Assembly: GCF_001305515.1 (NCBI RefSeq)
Contig: NZ_LJYW01000001.1
Span: 1,117,961 to 1,181,960, forward strand
Reading direction: 5' to 3'
DNA length: 64,000 bases
DNA from: Prosthecodimorpha hirschii
Lineage (GTDB): Bacteria; Pseudomonadota; Alphaproteobacteria; Rhizobiales; Ancalomicrobiaceae
The notes beneath the pieces were generated by a model. The model did no database searches and was not told the DNA's origin. It saw only the letters and a list, made by a program, of their open reading frames with translations. Of this stretch, positions 46,795 through 54,353 are shown piece by piece. Every line of letters begins with the position of its first letter. Position 1 is the first letter of the stretch. The position numbers and the translations under genes were made by a program.

Positions 46795-47646
46795 ATGTCC
46801 TCCGCTTTCGTCCTTTCGCTTGCCTGCGACGACCGGCCCGGCATCGTCGCTGCGGTCACCACGGAACTGGCCGGCCTCGGCGCCAACATCGTGGAATCGA
46901 GCCAGTTCCTCGACAGCCCGTCGAACCGCTTCTTCATGCGCATCGCCTTCGACACGCGCGGCGAGACCAGCAAGGATTCGCTCGAGCGCGCCCTCAAGCC
47001 GGCGATCGACCGCTTCTCGATCAAGGCGTCGATCATGGATCGCGCGCGGCGGCCGCGGCTGATCGTGATGGTGTCGAAATTCGACCACGCCATGCTGCAT
47101 CTGCTCTACCAGATCCGGGTCGGCTGGCTGCATGCCGATGTGGCCGCGATCGTCTCGAACCACGAGGACAGCCGCCGCACGGCGGAGCTCGAAGGCATCC
47201 CGTTCCATTGCTGGAAGGTCGACAAGGCCAACAAGACCGAACAGGAGGAGCGGCTGCTGCAGCTCGTCCAGGAGACCGATGCCGATCTGGTCGTGCTCGC
47301 GCGCTACATGCAGGTGCTGTCGGACACCCTGTCCCGCCGGCTGTTCGGCAAGGTGATCAACATCCACCATTCCTTCCTGCCGAGCTTCAAGGGCGCCAAG
47401 CCCTACCACCAGGCCTTCGAGCGCGGCGTGAAGCTGATCGGTGCGACGGCGCATTATGTGACGGCCGATCTCGACGAAGGGCCGATCATCGAGCAGGAGA
47501 CCGAACGGGTCACCCATGCGATGAGCGCGGAGGATTTCGTCGCCACCGGACGCGACATTGAGAGCCGGGTGCTCGCCCGTGCGGTCAAGCGCCATGTGGA
47601 GGGCCGCGTCATGCTGAACGGCCACAAGACGGTGGTGTTCGCCTGA
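46795..47646 (+). CDS. purU: Formyltetrahydrofolate deformylase
   Basis: 283 residues. Hydrolyses 10-formyl-THF to formate and THF, balancing one-carbon pools. An N-terminal ACT domain (LACDDRPGIVAAVTTELAGL) precedes a formyltransferase-like catalytic domain with INIHHSFLPSFKGAKPYHQA and IGATAHYVTADLDEGPII; the catalytic Asn/His/Asp set (N-IHH, D-EGP) is visible. AGGA lies before the ATG at 46795. It converges on the nif cluster: its stop is about 100 bases from the end of fdxB. Confidence 0.95.
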   Translation: MSSAFVLSLACDDRPGIVAAVTTELAGLGANIVESSQFLDSPSNRFFMRIAFDTRGETSKDSLERALKPAIDRFSIKASIMDRARRPRLIVMVSKFDHAMLHLLYQIRVGWLHADVAAIVSNHEDSRRTAELEGIPFHCWKVDKANKTEQEERLLQLVQETDADLVVLARYMQVLSDTLSRRLFGKVINIHHSFLPSFKGAKPYHQAFERGVKLIGATAHYVTADLDEGPIIEQETERVTHAMSAEDFVATGRDIESRVLARAVKRHVEGRVMLNGHKTVVFA

Positions 47647-47744
47647 CCGAACGACGCGAGGCGGGCGGCGCCGCAGCGGCCGCCCGCTTGACGCTTCCCG
47701 CTTCGCAGTCAAAGGCCGCCGGGCGGGCTCGGCAGACCGGGCCG

Positions 47745-48059
47745 TCAGGCGGCGATCCGGTCCGCCGGCACGTGGGTCTGGCAATTCTTCGGACAGACGC
47801 GGGCGCAGGCGCCGCAACCGATGCAGGCGCCGGCATGGTCGACGATCATGATCATGCGGTTGAGCTCGCCGTCGAAATCCTCGTCCTCGCCCTCCTCGAC
47901 GCGGCCGAGCACCTGCCCGGCCTCGTCGACGCCGTGCAGATGCATCACGTCGCGCGAGCAGACCTTGTAGCAGCGGCCACAGCCGATGCAGGTCGCCGCG
48001 TCGATCCGGGTCAGGTATTCGGGCATCCAGGCGCTGCCGTCGCGGGTCGTGTAGGCCAT
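47745..48059 (-). CDS. fdxB: Nif-specific ferredoxin III
   Basis: 104 residues with two 4Fe-4S motifs: CIGCGRCYKVC at residues 24-34 and CIGCGACARVCPKNC near 79-93. The start MAYTTRDGSAWMPEYLTRID is typical of the FdxB/nif-specific ferredoxin III group. By family it donates electrons within nitrogenase metabolism, possibly for cofactor assembly. It is the last gene of the nif cluster; its ATG overlaps the stop of the CCE_0567-family gene (TGATG), so the two are translationally coupled. An acidic linker of about 30 residues (GRVEEGEDEDFDGE) separates the two motifs. Confidence 0.95.
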   Translation of the reverse strand: MAYTTRDGSAWMPEYLTRIDAATCIGCGRCYKVCSRDVMHLHGVDEAGQVLGRVEEGEDEDFDGELNRMIMIVDHAGACIGCGACARVCPKNCQTHVPADRIAA

Positions 48060-48259
48060 CACGCGGTCTCCCGGGCCTTGAGCGAGGCGCGCGCCGCCTC
48101 CAGCGCCGCAAAGGCGTCGTGGGCCGCCTGGGCGACGCTCATGATCGACGTCCAGTTGACGGGAAGCTCCTCGGACAGGTCGTGCAGGTTCATCTTGGCA
48201 TTGATGGCCTTGGCGGAGAGTTTCTTGATCTCCGCCTTCAGCGTTTCGACATCGGACAT
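48059..48259 (-). CDS. CCE_0567-family nitrogen-fixation metalloprotein
   Basis: 66 residues, helical hairpin: MSDVETLKAEIKKLSAKAIN, AKMNLHDLSEELPVNWTSIM, SVAQAAHDAFAALEAARASL. This is the small protein found between the NifX-associated DUF269 gene and fdxB in many diazotrophs. Family members bind metal at a helical dimer; the role in FeMo-co assembly is unclear. GGGAG lies six bases before the ATG. The usual upstream neighbour is here 1.2 kb away because a satellite-like repeat intervenes. Confidence 0.92.
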   Translation of the reverse strand: MSDVETLKAEIKKLSAKAINAKMNLHDLSEELPVNWTSIMSVAQAAHDAFAALEAARASLKARETA

Positions 48260-48391
48260 CGGCTGCTCCCTTGACTCTATTGGCTGGGTCATGACTTCCA
48301 CATTGGCCCCGGCTTCGCCCGCTGCGGTTCGGGCGATCGGCTGGCCTATCTCGCGTTCGCCTCCGCGCACCCCACGGGGTTTCGCGAAGCC

Positions 48392-48574
48392 TCAGCGGAT
48401 CTCCTCGGTCTCCTGATCTCCCGGCGCATCCCAATGAGCCCCGCGATCTTCCGGCGTCTCCCCTCGATCTCCCGAAGGCCGACGCATCCCAAGGAGCCCC
48501 ACGATCTTCCGGCGCATCCCCCGGTCGCCCGAAGCCCTACGCATCCAAAAGAGCCCCAAGATTTTCCGGCGCAT
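48392..48574. repeat. Satellite array 1 (58-bp dimers of 29-bp half-units)
   Basis: Two full 58-bp units begin at 48445 and 48503 (57-58 bases apart), with partial units at 48415 and 48560. Each unit joins half-unit A (CGACGCATCCCAAGGAGCCC then CACGATCTT) and half-unit B (CGGCGCATCCCCTCGGTCTC then CCGAAGC). Both halves share the core CGCATCCC, so the unit is itself a diverged 29-bp duplication. A lead-in of about 25 bases (48392-48420) is repeated before array 2. Confidence 0.88.
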
Positions 48575-48829
48575 CCCCGGACAAGGCCCGTCAGGGCCGC
48601 CGATCCGGGCCCCAATCGCCTCACGGCGGCGTCAAAATCCGCATTCCGCGCAAAGGTTTGCGGCAGGTTGGCGAGCGAGTGGGTCCGGCTCTCCGCTTAC
48701 GCTCCGGCCGGGAATGCGTTGGGGGATCTGCGACTTCACCGGAGGCCGGGAATGCGCCGGGGGGTCTGCGACTTCCCCGGGGGTCGCGGATGCGTCGGCA
48801 GGTCCGCGGCTTCCCCGGGAGCCGCGGAT
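48560..48829. repeat. 270-bp repeat block, copy A
   Basis: Matches 49190-49460 with only about a dozen differences. It begins as a 58-bp unit and then diverges into unique sequence, ending in three tandem 38-39-bp subrepeats that each contain GGAATGCG or GGATGCG, then CTGCGACTTC or CCGCGGCTTC (starting at 48709, 48747 and about 48785). Confidence 0.88.
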
Positions 48830-49195
48830 CTCCTCGGTCTCCCGATCTTCCGGCGTATCCCCTCGGTCTCCCGAGACCCGACGCATCCCAAGGAGCCCCA
48901 CGATCTTCCGGCGCATCCCCTCGGCCTTCCGAAACCCGACGCATCCCGAGGAGCCCCACGATCTCACGGCGTATCCCTTCGGTCTCCCGAAGCCCGACGC
49001 GTCCCAAGGGGCCCAAGATTTTCCGACGTATCCCCTCAGTCTCCCAAAGCCCGACGCATCCCAAGGAGCCCCGCGATCTCCCGGCGTATCCCCTCGGTCC
49101 TCCGAAGCCCGGCGCATCCCGAGGAGCCCCACGATCTCACGGCGGATCCCTTCGGTCTCCCGAAGCCCGACGCATCCCAAGGGGCCCAAGATTTT
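48823..49195. repeat. Satellite array 2 (six 58-bp dimers)
   Basis: Units begin at 48844, 48902, 48960, 49017, 49075 and 49133, and a partial unit at 49190 leads into block B. Spacing is 57 or 58 bases. Units ending in AAGATTTT are one base shorter than those ending in GATCTTC or GATCTCAC, giving a higher-order alternation. The sequence between the copies is not unique, so this is not a CRISPR array. Confidence 0.88.
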
Positions 49196-49460
49196 CCGGC
49201 GCATCCCCGGACAAGGCCCGCCAGGGCCGCCGATCCGGGGCCCAATCGCCTCACGGCGGCGTCAAAATCCGCATTCCGCGCAAAGGCTTGCGGCAGGTTG
49301 GCGAGCGAGTGGGTCCCGGCTCTCCGCTAACGCTCCGGCCGGGAATGCGCCGGGGGATCTGCGACTTCACCGGAGGCCGGGAATGCGCCCGGGGGGTCTG
49401 CGACTTCCCCGGGGGACGGGACTGCGCCGGCAGATCCGCGGCTTCCCCGGGGGCCGGCGC
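49190..49460. repeat. 270-bp repeat block, copy B
   Basis: Second copy of the block at 48560-48829, in direct orientation 630 bases away. The copies are about 95% identical by eye, with single-base insertions in G or C runs. It ends about 20 bases before the stop codon of the DUF269 gene. Confidence 0.88.
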
Positions 49461-49481
49461 GCATTCGGGTGCGCCCTCCCC

Positions 49482-49946
49482 TCAGGCGTCGGCGAGGTCG
49501 GGGTGCGTCTCGATCCACCCGGCGGCGTCGGCGACCAGCTTGTCGCCGGCCTCGCCGAGCTTCTCGATCGTCTCGAAGCCGAAGCGGTGCACGTCGCGCA
49601 GGGTGCGCGTCAGGACGACCAGCCGGCCGCAGGTCAGCAGGACGCGGCCGAAGCCCTCGTGGCTCATCTTCATCATCGGCGAGGCGATGCGGCCGGTGAC
49701 GCGTTCGATGTCGATGCCGACCGCCGCGTAGAATTTCTCCAGCCGCCAGAGCACGTCCGGATCGGGATCGCCGATGATCGGGATCTCGCGGCGCTGCTCC
49801 TTGGTGACGATGAAATCGGTCAGAAGGTCCGCATCGGTGCGGCCCTCCCAGGTGCCGTAGCTGTCCTCGGCACGCATCAGGCGCACCAGAGCGCGCACGA
49901 AGGGCGAGGCGAGCCCGGCGGGCTTGTCGAGAAGGTCGGTGCTCAT
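49482..49946 (-). CDS. NifX-associated nitrogen fixation protein (DUF269)
   Basis: 154 residues. Sequence signatures are [20 protein letters not shown] and [20 protein letters not shown], then [20 protein letters not shown]. The family is found next to nifX in diazotrophs and is thought to aid FeMo-co synthesis or transfer, with no defined activity. GGAG lies seven bases upstream of the ATG. It follows nifX by 40 bases and ends against the satellite-like repeat. Confidence 0.95.
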   Translation of the reverse strand: MSTDLLDKPAGLASPFVRALVRLMRAEDSYGTWEGRTDADLLTDFIVTKEQRREIPIIGDPDPDVLWRLEKFYAAVGIDIERVTGRIASPMMKMSHEGFGRVLLTCGRLVVLTRTLRDVHRFGFETIEKLGEAGDKLVADAAGWIETHPDLADA

Positions 49947-49986
49947 CGGGGTCTCCTGATCGGATGTGGAGGGCGAGCCGTCCGGC

Positions 49987-50481
49987 TCAGTCGTCTTCGA
50001 AGCTCGGCTTCGCCGTGTTGAGGCCGGCCTCGGCCAGCACCTTGCGCAGCCAGGGCGGCGGGGCGCCGTTCAGCATGGTGCGGGTCTTCTCCAGCACCTC
50101 CTCGATCGAGGCGGCCTGCGGCACCTTGATCGGATGGATGCGCGCGGAGACGACCTTGGCGGCGGACGGGCCGCCGATCGCCAGGCAGAACAGCAGATGG
50201 CAGCCGGTGAGCGCGTCGACCTTGGGGGCGATGCGATCCTCGCCCTCGCTTTTGTGGGCGCCGGACTCGTCGGAATTGTCGTCGAAGGCCAGCGCCTCGA
50301 CGAAGCTCCAGCCGTCGCGGGTCACGTCGTAGACGGCGAATTTCGGCGCCGAGCCGAAATGGGCGTTGAGCCCCTTCATGTCGCGGGTCGCGATCGCCAC
50401 GCGCACCGCCCCGGTCGGGCGCTCCGGCGGAGCCGGCGCCTCGTCAGTGCTCACGAGTTGCAGGCGTCGAACGGCGGTCAT
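49987..50481 (-). CDS. nifX: Nitrogen fixation protein NifX
   Basis: 164 residues. A NifX/NifB-C-terminal-like domain that binds FeMo-co precursors (NifB-co, VK-cluster) during assembly: [40 protein letters not shown], then [21 protein letters not shown] 30-residue N-terminal stretch precedes it. Two ATGs (50490, 50481) lie after GGGAG; the second has the better spacing of ten bases. Either way the gene overlaps the 3' end of nifN, so the two are coupled. Confidence 0.94.
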   Translation of the reverse strand: MTAVRRLQLVSTDEAPAPPERPTGAVRVAIATRDMKGLNAHFGSAPKFAVYDVTRDGWSFVEALAFDDNSDESGAHKSEGEDRIAPKVDALTGCHLLFCLAIGGPSAAKVVSARIHPIKVPQAASIEEVLEKTRTMLNGAPPPWLRKVLAEAGLNTAKPSFEDD

Positions 50482-51835
50482 GGTCGTCATGCTCCCGGTT
50501 GCGGAAGGGATCGAGATCGGCCGGCACCGGCTCGCGCCGCGCCTCCTGGAAGATGTTGGACGTGCGGAAGATCAGGTCGCGCAGGCCCTGGTAGCCGACC
50601 GACAGGAGGTGCTGGCTGCCGAGCCGGTCGAAGACGGGGAAGCCGACGCGCATCAGCGGCAGGCCGAGCCGCTCGGCGGCCTGGCGGCCATGGCTGTGGG
50701 TGACGATCAGGTCCGCCCCCTCGGCGAGGCGCTCCAGGTCGCCGAGATCGCCGACCTGGACGCTGTCGCACGGGATGCGCTCCAGGATCTTCGAATGCCC
50801 GGTCGTGGTCACCGCGGCGTGGATGTCGGCGCCGAGGCCGGTGAAGAAGGTTGCCAGCGCGTAGAGATGGTCGGGCTCGGCGGCGATCGCGATGCGCTTG
50901 CCGCCGAAGTGGAAATGCCCGTCGAGCAGGGCATCCTGCGCCTGCGCGCGGCGGCGCCGGATGCCGGCCGGAACCGGTCGGCCTGAGAGTTCCGACAGCA
51001 GCATGACGAAACGGTCGACCGCCTTCAGGCCGGTCAGGTCGCGGAACAGCGAATAGTCGACCCCGGTCAATTCGGCGAGCCGCGCCGCCGGGGCGCGCAT
51101 GTGCTCGCCGATGGCGATGGTGTGGCGGGCGTCGCCGAGGGTCCGGATGTCGTCGATCGGCGTGCCGCCATAGGTGGTCGGGATCCAGCGGTCCGGCACC
51201 GTGCCGTCGAGCGACCCGGAGACATCCGGCAGGATGACCGGATCGAGCCCGAAGGCCTCGACCATGGCGCGAAGATGCTCGATGTCGGCGACGGTCAGGT
51301 GCCAGCCGGGCAGGATGTTGACGCGGTCGCGCTCGCGCCGGCGGCCGGGCGCGCGGTCGGCGATGCCCTCGATCATCGCCGTGACCGCCTTGGCCCAGCC
51401 CTCCTCGATGGCGCCGTCGAAATCCGGCGTCTGCGCCAGCACCACCTCGGTGCCGGCCAACTCCGTCGCCCGGCGCGCCTTGATGGCGGCGAGATCGCCG
51501 GCGAAATCCTCGCCGCGCGTCTCGACCAGCGCCGTCGTGCAGACGCCGATCAGCTTGGGCTTGGTGCGGGATTTCAGGTTGAGGATCGCCTCTTCGAGAT
51601 GGTCGGCGCCGCCCAGGATGGTGGCGATCTCGTCCATCGCGGTCGTCTGCAGCGGGATGGTCTCCTTGAAGTGCCGGACGAACAGCACCAGCGCGAAGGA
51701 GGTGCAGCCCTGGCTGCCGTGGAACAGCGGCACCGCGCCGTCGACGCCCAGATAGGCGAAGGCCGCGCCGAGCGGCTGCGAGGATTTCAGCGGGTTGACC
51801 GCCGCGGCCTTGGAAGGTTGGAGGATCGATGCCAT
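50444..51835 (-). CDS. nifN: Nitrogenase cofactor assembly scaffold subunit NifN
   Basis: 463 residues. Forms the NifE2N2 scaffold on which the FeMo cofactor precursor matures; related to NifK. Visible are VNPLKSSQPLGAAFAYLGVD, LFHGSQGCTSFALVLFVRHF, and ATILGGADHLEEAI; the C-terminal domain has VGFPVFDRLGSQHLLSVGYQ. Cysteine in GSQGC corresponds to the cluster-binding site at the subunit interface. GAGGAGG lies eight bases upstream of the ATG at 51835, and only eleven bases separate it from nifE. Confidence 0.97.
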   Translation of the reverse strand: MASILQPSKAAAVNPLKSSQPLGAAFAYLGVDGAVPLFHGSQGCTSFALVLFVRHFKETIPLQTTAMDEIATILGGADHLEEAILNLKSRTKPKLIGVCTTALVETRGEDFAGDLAAIKARRATELAGTEVVLAQTPDFDGAIEEGWAKAVTAMIEGIADRAPGRRRERDRVNILPGWHLTVADIEHLRAMVEAFGLDPVILPDVSGSLDGTVPDRWIPTTYGGTPIDDIRTLGDARHTIAIGEHMRAPAARLAELTGVDYSLFRDLTGLKAVDRFVMLLSELSGRPVPAGIRRRRAQAQDALLDGHFHFGGKRIAIAAEPDHLYALATFFTGLGADIHAAVTTTGHSKILERIPCDSVQVGDLGDLERLAEGADLIVTHSHGRQAAERLGLPLMRVGFPVFDRLGSQHLLSVGYQGLRDLIFRTSNIFQEARREPVPADLDPFRNREHDDHDRRSTPATREH

Positions 51836-51846
51836 GACGCGCCTCC

Positions 51847-53334
51847 TCAGCATTCGCCCATGTCGTCGGCGGTGGTGCCGGCGAACTTGCGACGGGTCAG
51901 GGCGATCGCGCCGGCCTCGGCCGGGGCCGACGCCAGGCCCGAAGGCAGGCCGCCGGCATCCCAGGGCGCCGGTGCCCGCACCGTCTCCCAGACCGGATTG
52001 GCGAGCGCGATGTCGATCTGGCGCACCAGTTCGACCATGCCGTCATAGCCCGCATAGGGATGGTGGCGCTCCTGGTTGATGTCGAGCCAGGGCATCTTCG
52101 CCTTCAGGGCGATGAACTGGGTACGCCCGCCGGACAGCATGATGTCGGCCTTGCCGGCGGCGAGCAGCGCGTAGAGATCGCGCGGCGCCATGGCGTCGAA
52201 GGCGTGCTTGTCGTCCTTCAGGAGCTGTTTGATCCGCTCCTTGTCCTCCGGCGTCGACTTCTTGGTCGAGGTGCCGACGATCTCCAACCCGACCTCCTGC
52301 AGCGCGGCGACCACCGACCAGGATTTCACCCCGCCGGTATTGAGCAGCACGCGCTTGCCTTGGAGGCGCGGCCGGAACGCCGCCAGCCGCTGCCAGACGA
52401 TCGCCTCCTCCTGCATGATCAGGGCCTCGGTGCGTTCGATCAGGGACGGGTCGGCGCCGCGCATCACCAAGAGCCGGGCGAGGCTGCGCAGCGCGTCGGA
52501 GGTGTCGGAGACGCCGTAGAAGGAGCCCTCGAAGAAGGGAATGCCCCAGCGTTCCTGCATCTTGCGGGCGAGCGTGATCAGCGCGGTCGAGCAGACCATC
52601 ATGGTGGCGCGCGCGGTATGGGCGGCGGCCACGTCGCGGTAGCGCGCATCGCCGGGAATGCAGGCGCGCACCCGGATGCCGAGCCGGTCGAGCAGCGGCT
52701 TCACCATCCAGAATTCGCCGGCGAGATTGAATTCGCCGAGGATGTTCACGTCGGTCGGGCCGACATCGTCCGGCTCGAGCGTGCCGATGACGTGGTCGAT
52801 CAGCGCCTCGCCGGCGAGCTTGTTGCCGAGATTCTTGGAGCCGACGAAGCCCGGCGCGTTGACCGGCACCACCGGCAGGCCGAAGCGCTCGCCGGCGCGC
52901 CGGCAGACCGCCTCGATGTCGTCGCCGATCAGCGCGGTGACGCAGGTCGAATAGACGAACACGGCCGGCGGCGCGTGCCGCTCGACGATCTCGCGCACCG
53001 CGCGGAACAGCTTCTTCTCGCCCTGCCCCATGACGATGTCGAGTTCGGTCAGGTCGGTCGTGAAGGAGCGGCGCCAGAGATCGGAGCCGGACGAGCCGGC
53101 ACCGCGATTGTCCCAGCTGTTGCCCTCGCAGGCGAGCGGGCCGTGGATCAGATGCGCCACGTCGGTGATCGGCTGCAGCGCGATCTTGGCCCCGTCGAAG
53201 GCGCATCCGCCCGCCGCCGCCCCCGGCGTCAGCGGCTTCGAACAGCCCTTCTTCTTCGCCTTGGCGTCCTTGGCCTGATTCTTGTCGCAGGCCGGCTCGT
53301 TGAAAACGTCCTGAATGCGCGCTTGCAGCGACAT
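51847..53334 (-). CDS. nifE: Nitrogenase cofactor assembly scaffold subunit NifE
   Basis: 495 residues, NifD paralogue. Family features are [58 protein letters not shown], and [19 protein letters not shown]. Cysteines for the interface cluster are in GGCAF, PLACEG and STCV. An N-terminal Lys-rich Cys segment ([13 protein letters not shown]) is common. The final 40 residues are an Ala-rich tail. GGAGGGG lies upstream of the ATG. A consensus sigma-54 promoter sits 45 bases before the ATG, so nifENX and downstream genes can be transcribed apart from nifHDK. Confidence 0.97.
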   Translation of the reverse strand: MSLQARIQDVFNEPACDKNQAKDAKAKKKGCSKPLTPGAAAGGCAFDGAKIALQPITDVAHLIHGPLACEGNSWDNRGAGSSGSDLWRRSFTTDLTELDIVMGQGEKKLFRAVREIVERHAPPAVFVYSTCVTALIGDDIEAVCRRAGERFGLPVVPVNAPGFVGSKNLGNKLAGEALIDHVIGTLEPDDVGPTDVNILGEFNLAGEFWMVKPLLDRLGIRVRACIPGDARYRDVAAAHTARATMMVCSTALITLARKMQERWGIPFFEGSFYGVSDTSDALRSLARLLVMRGADPSLIERTEALIMQEEAIVWQRLAAFRPRLQGKRVLLNTGGVKSWSVVAALQEVGLEIVGTSTKKSTPEDKERIKQLLKDDKHAFDAMAPRDLYALLAAGKADIMLSGGRTQFIALKAKMPWLDINQERHHPYAGYDGMVELVRQIDIALANPVWETVRAPAPWDAGGLPSGLASAPAEAGAIALTRRKFAGTTADDMGEC

Positions 53335-53378
53335 GGGCCTGGCCCCTCCGCGACGCCGATGGTCTCGTGAGGGGAGAT

Positions 53379-53396
53379 CAGCAAGCGGTGTGCCAG
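53379..53396 (-). promoter_or_regulatory. Sigma-54 promoter of nifE
   Basis: Minus-strand sequence CTGGCACACCGCTTGCTG: -24 element TGGCAC, five bases, -12 element TTGCT, an exact match to the sigma-54 consensus. It lies in the 149-base gap between vapC and nifE. Upstream is an AT-rich stretch (53400-53430) that could be bent by IHF. A NifA site is imperfect: TGT-N10-ACG at 53468-53483. Confidence 0.9.
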
Positions 53397-53483
53397 GATA
53401 TTAATATTATGATTTCATTGAATTTTTCTCGTCCTCGAAGCACTCGGCCCGACAGTCGACACGACGATGTCGGAAAGGCAACG

Positions 53484-53876
53484 TCACATCGGCGGAAGAG
53501 CCACAACGACATCGGTGGCCGCGAAGTCGTTGCCGACGAACAGGAGCGGACAATCCAAGTGCTTGGCCAGGCAGTAGGCAAAGCAGTCGCCGAAATTGAG
53601 CCCGGCCCGATCGAATCCCTTGCCCCACCGTCGGTAGGCGGCAGCGGCAGTATCGGCCGTATCCGCATCGACGGCCACGACCTCGACGTGAAGGGCGTCG
53701 ATCAGTTCGTTGAGTTCCTCGAGATAGCCGCGCATGACGGCGACGATCTTCGCCTCGGTCAGCGTCCCGGCGGAGATCACCCGCCGGTCGGCCTCGACGA
53801 GAGATCGGGATATCAGTTCGAAACCGGCCTCGCGCTGCAGGACGGCGACGAGTGCCGACGTGTCGACCGCGATCAC
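53484..53876 (-). CDS. vapC: VapC-type PIN-domain toxin
   Basis: 130 residues. PIN-domain ribonuclease: acidic residues Asp5 (VDTSALVAVLQ), Glu41 (LTEAKIV), Asp97 (NFGDCFAY) and Asp117 (GNDF) form the metal site. VapC toxins typically cut initiator tRNA or rRNA when their antitoxin is lost. GTG at 53876 overlaps the antitoxin stop (GTGA), the usual coupling. The pair is oriented with the nif genes and placed between nifK and nifE, so reading from the nifH promoter would transcribe it. It ends 88 bases before the nifE promoter. Confidence 0.92.
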   Translation of the reverse strand: MIAVDTSALVAVLQREAGFELISRSLVEADRRVISAGTLTEAKIVAVMRGYLEELNELIDALHVEVVAVDADTADTAAAAYRRWGKGFDRAGLNFGDCFAYCLAKHLDCPLLFVGNDFAATDVVVALPPM

Positions 53877-54148
53877 AGGGGCAGACCGTCGTGGCCGTAG
53901 AGAAAATCCTGCGACCGCGCCGCGTCCGGGCCGGGCGTCGCCTTGGCAGAGGCGGACCGGCTGATGCGATCGATGACCGCGTAGATGTCCTCGTTCGTGG
54001 CGTTGCCGCGCGGCTTCGGGGCGGGCGCCAGCGAAACCAGTTTCGCCGCTGGTGCGCCTTCGCGCGTGAGCACGATCTCCTCGCCGGCTTCGGCGCGGCG
54101 GACCAGTTCGGCGAGGTGACCTTCTGCATCCTTGAGCGGAATATTCAT
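53873..54148 (-). CDS. vapB: VapB/Phd-type antitoxin
   Basis: 91 residues. The N-terminus MNIPLKDAEGHLAELVRRAE and AGEEIVLTREGAPAAKLVSL are the Phd/YefM DNA-binding fold; the C-terminal part (DIYAVIDRISRSAS and onward) should wrap the toxin. GGAGGGTGGAG precedes the ATG at 54148. It is coupled to vapC by a GTGA overlap. By family it binds its own promoter; the 205 bases between it and nifK could hold that promoter. Confidence 0.9.
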   Translation of the reverse strand: MNIPLKDAEGHLAELVRRAEAGEEIVLTREGAPAAKLVSLAPAPKPRGNATNEDIYAVIDRISRSASAKATPGPDAARSQDFLYGHDGLPL

Positions 54149-54302
54149 GGCTCCACCCTCCAGCGTCGCGCCAGCATGGGCAAGAAGGCGCACAAGGTCA
54201 ATTTAGGCTTGGGTTGTCGCACCAGAATATCCGGATCGTCCGCCCGTACCGCCCTTCATTCGAGCGGACCAGCCTCTGGAACCCCTCCCCTGCGACGCCG
54301 AA

Positions 54303-54330
54303 CGGCCGGCCTCCTGGTGGAGGCCGGCCG
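54303..54330 (-). terminator. Hairpin after nifK
   Basis: Perfect 12-bp stem CGGCCGGCCTCC (54303-54314) with GGAGGCCGGCCG (54319-54330), tetraloop TGGT. It follows the nifK stop by 24 bases on the minus strand. No T-run follows, so it may be an mRNA-stabilising end rather than a full stop. Confidence 0.7.
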
Positions 54331-54353
54331 CAGGGTCCGACGGGTGTTGGGGA

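Noticed and set aside
48392-49195. Possible CRISPR array in the nif cluster
   Set aside because: Units are contiguous and all parts repeat; there are no unique spacers, no conserved palindromic repeat, and no cas genes.
48714-50021. 435-residue plus-strand open frame across the satellite block and the DUF269 gene
   Set aside because: It consists of translated repeat plus antisense of a real gene, has no ribosome site, and similar open frames exist in other frames because the repeat lacks stop words.
53468-53483. NifA site for nifE
   Set aside because: TGT-N10-ACG misses the last base of the consensus, so it is mentioned only as a weak candidate.
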